A DNA stretch of 64,000 bases from Haloflavibacter putidus (GTDB lineage Bacteria; Bacteroidota; Bacteroidia; Flavobacteriales; Flavobacteriaceae), in contig NZ_VIAR01000002.1 of NCBI RefSeq assembly GCF_006546625.1, positions 62,001 to 126,000 on the forward strand, in the 5' to 3' direction. The translations under genes were made by a program, and so were the position numbers. Below the pieces are notes generated by a model. It was not told the origin of the DNA. It did not search any database and saw only the letters and a list, made by a program, of their open reading frames with translations. Positions 27,793 to 36,516 of the stretch are shown here, one piece after another (position 1 is the first letter of the stretch; each line of letters starts with the position of its first letter).

Positions 27793-30651
27793 TTAACGAA
27801 TTAAACTAAAATTACCTTTTACAGTTCGGCCATTTTCCAGAACAATTTTGTACCAATAATCGTTAGATGGCATATTCTTGCCATTGTAAGTACCATCCCA
27901 ACCTTGAAAATTACCGTCAAAATTCTTTAAAAGTTTTCCGTACCTATCAAAAATATAAATTTTGGTAGCGCGTAAATTGGTTTTAGAACGGCCTATAATT
28001 CCCCAGCGGTCGTTATAGCCGTCTTCATTTGGGGTGAAAAATTGCATAGCTCCTAAAAGCACTATTTCTTTAGCGGCAATTCCGCAGCCATTATTATCTT
28101 TTACGTAAACGGTATAAACACCAGGCGATAAATTGTTAAAAATGGGGGAGTCCTGATAATTGGTAAATTCACTATCTAAAGAAAACTCATAATCGCCTAA
28201 ACTATTTTCTGATAGTAGGATTTCTATTTCGTTGTTATTTTCTTGAAAACCTCTCGTATTTACAGAAAAATCTGCTTGGTTAGATTCTATTATCGTAAAG
28301 GTTCTGGAAGCATAACAACCGGTTGTTTTGTGCGTTGCCGTTACCGTATATTCTCCGGCCGTATTAATGTTTATACTTTCTGAAGTAGCATTGGTAGGAC
28401 TCCACAAAAATGTATAGTTATTTATTTCTGAAGTAGGAATACCGGAGTTTAATTCTATGCTTTGCGGAAAATTTTCTTGGCAATAATAGAGTTGCTTATC
28501 TTCGCCAATTGCAATCGTGTTTTCTACCTCTAATTGTATTTCTACAATATCTTCGCAACCGCCATCGCTGCTTACACGAGCATAGATACTTTGCGAAAAC
28601 GCTGTAGTGTTTTGATAGTTAGAGATACTACTTAAAGAATTTTCCTCAAAATAAGCTTCCTCTTCGGTTAAATAATAGTTTACTTGAAAAGTAGAGTCTA
28701 TTTCCTGTAAAATGTTGGTTGCTTCGTTTAAATTAAACTCTTCTAAACCGTTATCGTTTGTAGGACATTGCTGAAGCTTTATACTATCTAATGCTAAATT
28801 ATTTACTTTTAAAGTTATTTCGCCAAAACTTGTACATCCGGTTTCGGTGTTTTTTACGCGGGTGAAAATTTGTTGCGGATTTTCGTAATTTTCGTAAGCT
28901 TGAATATCCTCTATAGCATTTTGATTTGTTTCGGCGTAAGCCATAGCTTCAAAATAGGTAACCTCTAAAGTAGAATCGTTATTGGTTAGTTCTGATTTTA
29001 TCGTCTCTAAATTAAAAACAGCTTGATCTAATCCGTCAAGATCACATTGTACCACTTCTAAATTTTCTGCGGGCGGATAAGGATAAAAAGTAACATTTGC
29101 AATGCCTTTTAACGGGCAAGAGCCATCGTTAGGATCTATAACTAATTTGTAGGTTGTTGTATGTGGTAGCGTTTGGTTACTTTCTTGACTCACGTTTAAA
29201 GTAAAATTGTTTTCGCCTATAATTTCTGTTTCGTTTTTATACCAAGTATAGGTTGCCCCGGGGATATTTTCTGAATATTGCAAGGTGAAATTTTCGCCAT
29301 CGCACAGGTTTAATTCGGTTACAATTTCTTCTGTGGTGTCGTCTATAATATTTACGCGAGAAGCAAAAAAAGACTGAATAAAAGGTGGCAACCCAAACAA
29401 GCTGACGTTTGAAAGCGGTAAAGCGCCGCCGGCCAAACTTTCTGAATAATCTACCGCATTACCATCTAATTCCGGATTATTAATAACCGCTAATTTGTTT
29501 TGATTAATTAGGGTTTTATAAATTTTTCCGTTTGGTGCCAGTTGCAATGCGGTAGCTTGACCTCCGGTGGTACCCGAAATTTGCACCATAGAATTAGCAA
29601 TATCTTCTGCTTCTAAATCCCATTGGTATAAGCGCAAATTTACGCCTTTTGTTACCGTGGCATAAGCTTTTTTTGTTTCCATAGAAAATTCTACGCCGTA
29701 AGCGTTTATGTTTTCTACTAAAATGGTTTGGTTAGAAATTTGACCGGTTTCGTCGTTAAAATCATATAAAAATACGCCGCCATCTTCGGCATCGCTATTG
29801 CCAACTTGGTTGTAAGTTATAGTATTGTGCGCTATAATTAATTTTTTTCCGTTTGGCGAAATTTTCATATAACCTATTGCTGCTCTTCGATAAGAGTCAA
29901 TTGGAATTTCCGGACCAATTTGCGTAATTACCGGAGTTTCTTCTACGCCATTTTCGTCTATTTTAAACGCGTAAAATTCGTCTATAAAATGGGTTACTAC
30001 CCAAATAGAATTACAATCGCTTCCTTTTACGGCAGTTATTTTTTCGGAAACTTGGTACTTTATTTCTTCGGAATCGTTTGGGTTATAGGTTACTAAATGT
30101 ACATTTTTTTCGGTGGCAACCACATTTCCTAAGCCGCCATCTAAAGTCATATCTACCAGCGAGTAATTGAGACCGTTGTTATAGCCATCGTCGTCTTGCG
30201 GAACACTGCTGTTGGGCAAGTCTGTATATTGACCGTTTGGCGTGCCCGGACCTTGATTGGGATATGCCGCCGCGTTGTCGTGATGCGGTTCGTCTACCGT
30301 AAAAACATAATACAAATCTGGATTGGTAGGATGCGGAACAATTAAACCGCTAGAAGTAGAAGAGGGGTCGCCCAACAAACCAGAGCCACTAAAATAATCT
30401 GCATTGCTCATAATTTGATGGTTGCGATTCCAGACCGTTCTGCCATCTGTATAAAATAAAAGATTGCCGCTTTCGTCTGAAATGGTAGAGCAACCTTCGC
30501 TGGTGCTTAGCGCGCCGTTGCTTAAACTGCTTGGCGGACTTGTATTAAAATTTAAGCCGGCATTATTACCAAAATACCAATAATTTGCCTCGCCTTGCGC
30601 AAATGCAAAAATTGGTAAAAACAAGCAGACAATAAAAATTCTAAACGGCAT
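27793..30651 (-). CDS. Large surface protein with beta-propeller-like N-terminus and T9SS type B domain
   Basis: A 952-residue exported protein with signal peptide MPFRIFIVCLFLPIFAFAQ. The N-terminal 420 residues begin ANYWYFGNNAGLNFNTSPPS and have propeller-like strands (SDESGNLLFYTDGRTVWNRN, PNGKKLIIAHNTITY, LAPNGKIYKTLINQNKLAV), a common flavobacterial layout. Ig-like and repeat modules sharing the pattern QCDLDGLDQAVFNLETIKSE follow. The type B CTD (MQFFTPNEDGYNDRWGI, IYIFDRYGKLLKNF, GKNMPSNDYWYKIVL) is close to that of the protein at 22895-25246, indicating duplication. It is the first of the tandem trio and has a promoter-like element upstream. Surface adhesion is plausible; no ligand is known. 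Confidence 0.9.
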   Translation of the reverse strand: MPFRIFIVCLFLPIFAFAQGEANYWYFGNNAGLNFNTSPPSSLSNGALSTSEGCSTISDESGNLLFYTDGRTVWNRNHQIMSNADYFSGSGLLGDPSSTSSGLIVPHPTNPDLYYVFTVDEPHHDNAAAYPNQGPGTPNGQYTDLPNSSVPQDDDGYNNGLNYSLVDMTLDGGLGNVVATEKNVHLVTYNPNDSEEIKYQVSEKITAVKGSDCNSIWVVTHFIDEFYAFKIDENGVEETPVITQIGPEIPIDSYRRAAIGYMKISPNGKKLIIAHNTITYNQVGNSDAEDGGVFLYDFNDETGQISNQTILVENINAYGVEFSMETKKAYATVTKGVNLRLYQWDLEAEDIANSMVQISGTTGGQATALQLAPNGKIYKTLINQNKLAVINNPELDGNAVDYSESLAGGALPLSNVSLFGLPPFIQSFFASRVNIIDDTTEEIVTELNLCDGENFTLQYSENIPGATYTWYKNETEIIGENNFTLNVSQESNQTLPHTTTYKLVIDPNDGSCPLKGIANVTFYPYPPAENLEVVQCDLDGLDQAVFNLETIKSELTNNDSTLEVTYFEAMAYAETNQNAIEDIQAYENYENPQQIFTRVKNTETGCTSFGEITLKVNNLALDSIKLQQCPTNDNGLEEFNLNEATNILQEIDSTFQVNYYLTEEEAYFEENSLSSISNYQNTTAFSQSIYARVSSDGGCEDIVEIQLEVENTIAIGEDKQLYYCQENFPQSIELNSGIPTSEINNYTFLWSPTNATSESININTAGEYTVTATHKTTGCYASRTFTIIESNQADFSVNTRGFQENNNEIEILLSENSLGDYEFSLDSEFTNYQDSPIFNNLSPGVYTVYVKDNNGCGIAAKEIVLLGAMQFFTPNEDGYNDRWGIIGRSKTNLRATKIYIFDRYGKLLKNFDGNFQGWDGTYNGKNMPSNDYWYKIVLENGRTVKGNFSLIR

Positions 30652-30668
30652 AAAAAGGGAGATTTTTA

Positions 30669-30676
30669 CAAAAATA
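30669..30676 (-). promoter_or_regulatory. Candidate TAnnTTTG promoter of the T9SS gene trio
   Basis: The minus strand reads TATTTTTG, 18 bases before the ATG at 30651. It matches the -7 consensus. Confidence 0.38.
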
Positions 30677-30687
30677 CATTTTCTGCA

Positions 30688-31524
30688 TTACAAATCTCTT
30701 TTTTTAAGCAACGCATACGAGGCGTAAGTAAAAATAACCATCCAAACCAAAACAATTAAAATCTGGTACCAATGCACCGCATAATCTAAATTTATATCGG
30801 TTTTCATTTGGTTTGCCGCTGTTTTTATAACATTTAAACGAGTTATGGGTTGTTTTACTAAGTTGGACATCGCTTCAAGCGGAAAAAATTGCGCGATATT
30901 ATCTGCAATAGATTCTTTACTGAAAATGTAGAAACGCATTACTCCGTAAACAATACTTTCCAAAATCCACCACAGAAATAAAAAGCCTAAAGCAAAAGCA
31001 GAACGTTTTACCAAAATGCCTAAAAACAGACAGAAGCTAAAAAAACCAAGTAATTTTACAAAATAGGCCAGTATATATTCTAAATCTGAAAAGATAATAG
31101 AAAACTCGTTATAATCTGAAAATATTAAGCCCAGCACCAAAGAAACTACAAAAATAAAAATGGTAGAAAGCAAGGCCAGCGCAACAACGGTGTAGAATTT
31201 TGAAAGCACAAACTCTTTCTTGCTCATCCCGTCTATCAAGTTCTGCTTTAAGGTGCGATTGCTATATTCGTTAGAAACCATGGAAACTATTACAATGGCC
31301 AAGAATATTTTAAGCAATGCTGCAAAGTAGGTATTGAAATGCCAGATGTACGGAAAATTAAAAATGCCTTGGTCTGCTAATTGAAAATCGATTCCCATAA
31401 AATTAAAACGAATCGAAGCGAAAAGTGCTATAAATAAGAACAGTCCAAAATAAGTAAAGGTCAGGATTTTTGTAGATCTGCTATAGCGTAATTTATGATA
31501 TTCTATGGTAAGTAATCTAAGCAT
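30688..31524 (-). CDS. ABC-2 type transporter permease
   Basis: The 278-residue integral membrane protein has six hydrophobic segments, the first beginning ILTFTYFGLFLFIALFASI. Other segments include LKIFLAIVIVSMVSNEYSNR, a typical ABC-2 motif near the EYxxxT helix, and VVALALLSTIFIFVVSLVLG. It starts one base after the stop of the ATPase gene, so the two form a coupled exporter operon. Such pairs export drugs, lipids or peptides or act in gliding machinery; the cargo cannot be inferred from this sequence. Confidence 0.88.
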   Translation of the reverse strand: MLRLLTIEYHKLRYSRSTKILTFTYFGLFLFIALFASIRFNFMGIDFQLADQGIFNFPYIWHFNTYFAALLKIFLAIVIVSMVSNEYSNRTLKQNLIDGMSKKEFVLSKFYTVVALALLSTIFIFVVSLVLGLIFSDYNEFSIIFSDLEYILAYFVKLLGFFSFCLFLGILVKRSAFALGFLFLWWILESIVYGVMRFYIFSKESIADNIAQFFPLEAMSNLVKQPITRLNVIKTAANQMKTDINLDYAVHWYQILIVLVWMVIFTYASYALLKKRDL

Positions 31525-31525
31525 A

Positions 31526-32434
31526 TTAAGCGTTTTCTTGGTTGGTAAGTGCTAAAAATTGTTGTTCTAAACTTTCTCGGCGCATAACCAAGTGAGAAAG
31601 TTGAATGCCGTTTTCCATCAACTCTTTATTTAATTTTTCCGCTTGAAGCGGAGAAGAGGGAAAAGCGGTAATTAACCCCGACTGCTCGTCTGTCTTAATT
31701 TTCTCAAAATTGTTGCTATTTTTCAAATAATCTAAAAGAACCGAAGCATTTTCTGCGTTGAGCTCAAAATAACCATGACTGGCGGTCATTTCGTCCACGC
31801 GACCGGAGTATAGTTTTTTTCCTTTACGGATAATAACCACGTGCGTACAAACTTTTTCTACTTCATCCAGCAAATGCGAAGCCAATAAAATAGTGGTTCC
31901 CATTGCGGCAATTTTTTGAATAATCTCGCGTATTTGATGAATACCTTGCGGGTCTAACCCATTTGTAGGTTCGTCTAAGATTAAGATTTCAGGATCATTT
32001 AGTAAAGCAGAAGCAATTGCCAAACGCTGTTTCATCCCTAAAGAAAACGAACGAAATTTATGGTCTTTACGGTCTAATAAACCAACCAAATCTAATTTCT
32101 CTTCTATTTTTACGTTTTTTACGTTTTTAATTTTACACACCAAATCTAAATTTTGTTTGGCCGTCATATAAGGGTAAAAGTTTGGTCGTTCTATAATTGC
32201 GCCTACTTTCTTTAAAGCATCGTGTGTAGAAATGGAGCCGTCAAACCAATGAAAATCTCCGCTGGTTTTATTCACTACATTTAACACAATGCCTAAAGTG
32301 GTAGATTTACCACTACCGTTGGGTCCTAAAATGCCGTAAACATTGCCTTTTTCAATAGTAAAGCTTAAATTGCTCACCGCGGTTACAGCGCCATAATTTT
32401 TGGTAATATTGTTTAGTGTGAGTATTGTATTCAA
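31526..32434 (-). CDS. ABC transporter ATP-binding protein
   Basis: A 302-residue nucleotide-binding subunit. Walker A is GPNGSGKST (about 38-46), the signature is FSLGMKQRLAIASALL, Walker B is ILILDEPTNGLDPQG, and the switch histidine is in ILLASHLLDEVEKVC. The last 80 residues form a DUF4162-like regulatory tail. It is cotranscribed with the permease at 30688-31524. The layout is typical of ABC-2 exporters such as bacitracin/lantibiotic or Na+ exporters, but specificity is unknown. Confidence 0.93.
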   Translation of the reverse strand: MNTILTLNNITKNYGAVTAVSNLSFTIEKGNVYGILGPNGSGKSTTLGIVLNVVNKTSGDFHWFDGSISTHDALKKVGAIIERPNFYPYMTAKQNLDLVCKIKNVKNVKIEEKLDLVGLLDRKDHKFRSFSLGMKQRLAIASALLNDPEILILDEPTNGLDPQGIHQIREIIQKIAAMGTTILLASHLLDEVEKVCTHVVIIRKGKKLYSGRVDEMTASHGYFELNAENASVLLDYLKNSNNFEKIKTDEQSGLITAFPSSPLQAEKLNKELMENGIQLSHLVMRRESLEQQFLALTNQENA

Positions 32435-32524
32435 AATCTTGGTGGTTTTAGAAAAGCAACGACCAAGGTACTATTTTGTTACGAAACGAAGTTTGTAATC
32501 GCAAAATTTTTAATACATTGAAGT

Positions 32525-33592
32525 ATGGAAGAAAAGCTAATGTCTAAGAAAAAACCATCGTTTCCTATAAACGAACGATTGGAGAAATATTTAACTTTTT
32601 ATAACCGAAGAACAAAAATTCCGGTGTTTTATGAAGATTTATTGCGTTTTTCCGGCTCTATTGTGGTTTACGATCAAAACGATGAAGATACTTTATGGGT
32701 GCGTTGTTACTATCCGGACCACGAACGAACCGAAATTGATAATAGCCTAAAACGCGTGTATAATATTTTATATTCCGATGGTAGTGACGATGCTTTTGAA
32801 CATTTAAATGTAGATGCAATTGACTATTGTACTTTTGGAAACTCTAAACCCTTTCGTGTAAAAGTACGTAACATTTTGAACGATTCTTTTACTTATTTCT
32901 ATATAAAAAAGGCAGATGCTTCCAGAATTTACGGTTTGGAGTTTGAACATGTTTTATCGCCACACCGTATTAATTTTTTGATATATCGCGATACTTTAAT
33001 AGAAGAGCATATTGCTGGTATTCCCGGAGATGTTTTTATAAAAGAACATTTGCCTAATTGCGATGAGCGTGCAAAAATACAAATTGCTAAACAGTTTGTA
33101 AAGTTTAACGAGCGCTGCACATTACGTCTTTTGGGAGATATGCGTTCGTACAATTATGTGGTAATACCAACCCATGATTTTGACCACGTGGCTTACCAAA
33201 TTAGAGCCATAGATTTTGACCAACAATCTTATGAAGGTAACTTAAAAGTTTACCGACCTCAGTTTTTTAAAGAAAATTACCCAATGGTTGAGTTGGTTAC
33301 AGAAAAATTAGAAGAATCTTCTATAGAGCAATACCGGCGGGAAGAACGTTCACAACTGGCCAAACGTTTAATTGCATCGCAAAAGCGGTATAGAAAGCTA
33401 ATACGCTGCATGGTAAACGATCACGTGTCTTCTAGCGAAAACGTAAAAAGTTTACGGAAAGATTTGATGGCATATTCTAAAGATATTAGGTTTAAGCGCG
33501 CCAAAACAATGGGCAATGTGCTACGTACGGCCTTAGAGTTTGTGAAACGTAATTACGTAGATGTTAATGCTAAAGAAGTTATGGAGTATTAA
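32525..33592 (+). CDS. Uncharacterised protein with kinase-like residues
   Basis: No family is recognised with confidence. The 355-residue soluble protein has a mixed alpha/beta N-terminal half and a basic, helical C-terminal third (SQLAKRLIASQKRYRKLIRC, DLMAYSKDIRFKRAKTMG). Around residues 200-240 it reads RLLGDMRSYNYVVIP followed by QIRAIDFDQQSYEG. The D-x-x-x-x-N and I-D-F-D pattern with about 20 residues between recalls the catalytic loop and Mg-binding motif of aminoglycoside-phosphotransferase-like and atypical protein kinases, but no clear glycine-rich loop is seen. It is transcribed alone and divergently from the ABC exporter operon. Other flavobacteria probably carry it; the role is unknown. 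Confidence 0.75.
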   Translation: MEEKLMSKKKPSFPINERLEKYLTFYNRRTKIPVFYEDLLRFSGSIVVYDQNDEDTLWVRCYYPDHERTEIDNSLKRVYNILYSDGSDDAFEHLNVDAIDYCTFGNSKPFRVKVRNILNDSFTYFYIKKADASRIYGLEFEHVLSPHRINFLIYRDTLIEEHIAGIPGDVFIKEHLPNCDERAKIQIAKQFVKFNERCTLRLLGDMRSYNYVVIPTHDFDHVAYQIRAIDFDQQSYEGNLKVYRPQFFKENYPMVELVTEKLEESSIEQYRREERSQLAKRLIASQKRYRKLIRCMVNDHVSSSENVKSLRKDLMAYSKDIRFKRAKTMGNVLRTALEFVKRNYVDVNAKEVMEY

Positions 33593-33686
33593 AAAGTTTG
33601 GGAGGGCAATGTGCAGTCTCGATAGTTTTAATTTCTAACGATTTACCCTGTTAATATCCATTCGTATTAAACTGTTTTATCTATTT

Positions 33687-34751
33687 TTACTTTTTCTTTT
33701 TCTCTTCTTTATTAAAATACACCAAGTAATAATACATCTGTCTTTCTTCGTCCCAACCTTTTTCAATAAATTTTTCGGCGCTTTCCGGATTTACAAAATC
33801 TAATTTTATTTGTACGTTGGTATCTAAGTTAATCACGCTTTTTATCTTTTTACGCGCTGCACTTACAGCCGTATTGGAAACTGGAAACTGCGTGAGGTCT
33901 TCAATTTTGTATTTTGGTGCTTTTTCGGTTTTATAATGTTGGAATTCCGGTATAAGCTCGGGATTTTCTACTACTTCGTTTAAAAATTTGCTTTCTTCAA
34001 ACTCGTCGTTTTTAGCAAAATGATTTACCGCTCGGTTCATAAACATTACTTCCTGTTGTTTATCTTCGGCTGGTAAAACCACGTCTTTGGCAAAATTCTG
34101 ACAAAATTTTAAATAGCTTTTTGTGTTGAAATTTTCATCGGCAAAAACATCTACGCCCAAAAATTGCTCTAGCCAGTATTTGGTATCGTATCTGTTAGAA
34201 TCTACCGAAAGTATTTTGTAACCTTCTTCTTTGCTGCTATTAAAAATAAGTGCGCCTTTGTCTAATTTGTTTAAATTAACCCCTTGTTGCAAAACGGCTT
34301 CTAAATTTGGCCCTTGCGCATCAAACTGTAAAAAATCATGCTTTAATTCTGATTTAAATATGCCAACAGCATCCATACGCTCGTTGTTGAGCATAACATT
34401 TTCCCAATATACAACGTATAATTCGCCACTTTTTATGTGCGGATGCTTGGCTTGATCAAATAAATGCTGAGCGATCTTTTTGGAAGTTTCGTGTGCGCTG
34501 TCCGGATTATCAAAAATGGTATTGATGGCATTATACAATTCGTGAAATTCTAAATCTGACTCGTGCACAAACTGATAAAAGTTTTCTTCTTTTGAACGAA
34601 AAGGTTTTAAGAAATACTCTTTTAACAACGCATGCAATTCGTCGTTTACCGCGTAAGGCTCTTCTGATAAAAACATTTCTTCCCCACGGTTTTTATTACC
34701 AACACGGTGAATGGAAAGCGATTCTATTTGGGCAGCATATAAGTTGATCAT
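33687..34751 (-). CDS. Nucleoid-associated protein (NdpA/YejK family)
   Basis: The 354-residue protein matches the 37-kDa nucleoid-associated protein family. Its N-terminal segment is INLYAAQIESLSIHRVGNKN; a further family segment is SGELYVVYWENVMLNNERMD, followed by VGIFKSELKHDFLQF. It ends in a short lysine tail. E. coli YejK is a nucleoid protein that also contacts topoisomerase IV; the flavobacterial protein probably binds DNA, but this is transfer from the family. The gene is monocistronic and followed on the plus side by a convergent hypothetical gene. Confidence 0.88.
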   Translation of the reverse strand: MINLYAAQIESLSIHRVGNKNRGEEMFLSEEPYAVNDELHALLKEYFLKPFRSKEENFYQFVHESDLEFHELYNAINTIFDNPDSAHETSKKIAQHLFDQAKHPHIKSGELYVVYWENVMLNNERMDAVGIFKSELKHDFLQFDAQGPNLEAVLQQGVNLNKLDKGALIFNSSKEEGYKILSVDSNRYDTKYWLEQFLGVDVFADENFNTKSYLKFCQNFAKDVVLPAEDKQQEVMFMNRAVNHFAKNDEFEESKFLNEVVENPELIPEFQHYKTEKAPKYKIEDLTQFPVSNTAVSAARKKIKSVINLDTNVQIKLDFVNPESAEKFIEKGWDEERQMYYYLVYFNKEEKKKK

Positions 34752-34913
34752 TATTTGTAATTGTGTTAAGGGTTAAGAATTGAAGATGTTTAGACCGCAA
34801 GTTCTAATAATCTATTCCGTAAAGCAAACTTAAGCTTTAAAGTAGATTTTCTGCTTTTAATAAAACTTTTTTAATCTTAAAATTGTTTGTCTGCCGGGTT
34901 TATTCCGTAAAGT

Positions 34914-35432
34914 TTAATTCCAATTTTGATCAAAATCATCCAGACTGTCAAAATCTATATTATCGTCAAAGTCTTCCTTAAAGTCATCTTCAAAATCGTC
35001 TAATTTTTCGGCTTCAAATTTTTTCTCTGGCGGACTGTCCGGTAAATGTCCGTGCGAGTACATCAAGTTTGGATAATCGCGACCGTCTTTTGGCTCGGCA
35101 ATATCGGCCAATTCTACATAGAATGTCCACATATCAAAAAAGTCATATACGTAGATAAGTTTGGTTTGACTTTCTGAAACTACAGTATCTAGCGCAGTTT
35201 CGTTCATCATTCTTACAGGATTTGCACCTTCATTCATATCAAAAAGAACAATTTCTTCGCCTTGGTTCCAATCTTCATCGCTAAGGTAAAACGAAGCCAT
35301 TTCAGTACCATCAAAACCAAAAGCCTGTGTTGTTGCATTATGCAAGTCTTCTAAAGTAGCTGTATCTTCTATTTCAATATCCCTAAAAACTTCGTCTAAG
35401 GTGTCTAATACAATCCGAAATCTGTAAACCAT
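34914..35432 (-). CDS. Plasmid pRiA4b ORF-3-like protein with acidic tail
   Basis: A 172-residue cytosolic protein. The first 130 residues match the pRiA4b ORF-3 family, sometimes labelled IS1096 passenger TnpR: MVYRFRIVLDTLDEVFRDIE, ATLEDLHNATTQAFGFDGTE, LIYVYDFFDMWTFYVELADI. The C-terminus is strongly acidic (DDFEDDFKEDFDDNIDFDS). No transposase or inverted repeats are nearby, so the TnpR name is not supported as a mobile function. It has its own promoter-like element upstream. The function of this small domain is not established. Confidence 0.85.
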   Translation of the reverse strand: MVYRFRIVLDTLDEVFRDIEIEDTATLEDLHNATTQAFGFDGTEMASFYLSDEDWNQGEEIVLFDMNEGANPVRMMNETALDTVVSESQTKLIYVYDFFDMWTFYVELADIAEPKDGRDYPNLMYSHGHLPDSPPEKKFEAEKLDDFEDDFKEDFDDNIDFDSLDDFDQNWN

Positions 35433-35452
35433 AATATTATTTTTTGCGCGTG

Positions 35453-35460
35453 CAAAGGTA
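35453..35460 (-). promoter_or_regulatory. Candidate TAnnTTTG promoter of the pRiA4b ORF-3-like gene
   Basis: The minus strand reads TACCTTTG, 20 bases before the ATG at 35432. Confidence 0.4.
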
Positions 35461-35471
35461 GTTTTTTAAAC

Positions 35472-36494
35472 TTATTTACTAAAACGATGCAAGGCAAATG
35501 TCATTGCCGAAATCATAAAAAATGCACCAATCTGGTGTGCAATACCCAAACTTAAAGGCACTTTGTAAAGAATAGTAAATACGCCAAGGCTAAATTGTAA
35601 AATAACCAAAAGTACCAACGCGTTAACAGCATATTTCTGTGCTTTGCTTAACGCGAATTTTCGGGCTTTATGCCATATAATTGCCACGGCAATTACTACC
35701 AAATAAGCGAGCGTGCGGTGTATAAATTGAATACCGCTAGGGTTTTCTAAGAAATTTTTATAAAGTGGTTCTAAAAGATAAACCGTGTCGTGCATAAACA
35801 TACCTTCGTTCATCATTGGCCAGTGGTTATGTAATAAACCAGCTTTTAAACCCGCTACAAAACCGCCATAAATAATTTGTATTAATAAAATAATTACTCC
35901 AATCACCAACCAGTTTTTTACCGGTTTGAGTGCAGGTTTTCTTTTCGGAAAAATTAAATCTAACGCCACCCATAAAGTTGCAGCAAAGGTTAGAAAAGCT
36001 GTAGTTAAATGCGCTGCCAATCTGTAATGACTAACATCTGGCATATCTACCAAGCCGCTTTTTACCATGTACCAACCCAAAAAGCCCTGAAAAGCGCCTA
36101 AAGCTAGTAAAACCAAAGATTTTTTTATAGTAGGTTTACTGAGTTGTTTGGTTATTAAAAAATATAAAAACGGAAGGATAAACACCAAACCGATTAAACG
36201 TCCCAACACACGGTGAAACCATTCCCAGAAATAAATAGCTTTAAAATCTTCTAATTCAAAATGCGTGTTATAGGCGTTAAACTCCGGAAATTGTTTATAC
36301 AAATCAAAAGCTTCTTGCCATTCTGCATCGGTAAGGGGCGGGATGGTACCGGTAATTAATTTATAATTAGACATAGACAAACCGGAGTCTGTGAGACGGG
36401 TAATGCCGCCAACAATTACCATAATAAATAACAAAAAACAACCGGTAAGCAACCAGTAAATTACTTTTTTATTGTCTTTTTTTCTTTGTTTCAT
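35472..36494 (-). CDS. ctaA: Heme A synthase (CtaA/COX15 family)
   Basis: A 340-residue inner-membrane protein with eight spans that oxidises heme O to heme A for aa3-type cytochrome oxidase. Family motifs are visible: GGITRLTDSGLSM near 26-38, EFKAIYFWEWFHRVLGRLIG-like heme-binding EW/H/R segments near 88-100, HLTTAF and the C-terminal IQFIHRTLAYL and LGIAHQIGAFF histidine pairs. It follows the CCA-adding enzyme with a 22-base gap on the minus strand. The type-2 (COX15-like) features fit aerobic Bacteroidetes. Confidence 0.94.
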   Translation of the reverse strand: MKQRKKDNKKVIYWLLTGCFLLFIMVIVGGITRLTDSGLSMSNYKLITGTIPPLTDAEWQEAFDLYKQFPEFNAYNTHFELEDFKAIYFWEWFHRVLGRLIGLVFILPFLYFLITKQLSKPTIKKSLVLLALGAFQGFLGWYMVKSGLVDMPDVSHYRLAAHLTTAFLTFAATLWVALDLIFPKRKPALKPVKNWLVIGVIILLIQIIYGGFVAGLKAGLLHNHWPMMNEGMFMHDTVYLLEPLYKNFLENPSGIQFIHRTLAYLVVIAVAIIWHKARKFALSKAQKYAVNALVLLVILQFSLGVFTILYKVPLSLGIAHQIGAFFMISAMTFALHRFSK

Positions 36495-36516
36495 AGCCTT
36501 ATTATAACCGCTCTTT

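Noticed and set aside
34914-35432. Annotation as IS1096 transposon resolvase-like protein
   Set aside because: The family name is historical. No transposase, terminal repeats or direct repeats are nearby and the protein lacks resolvase residues.
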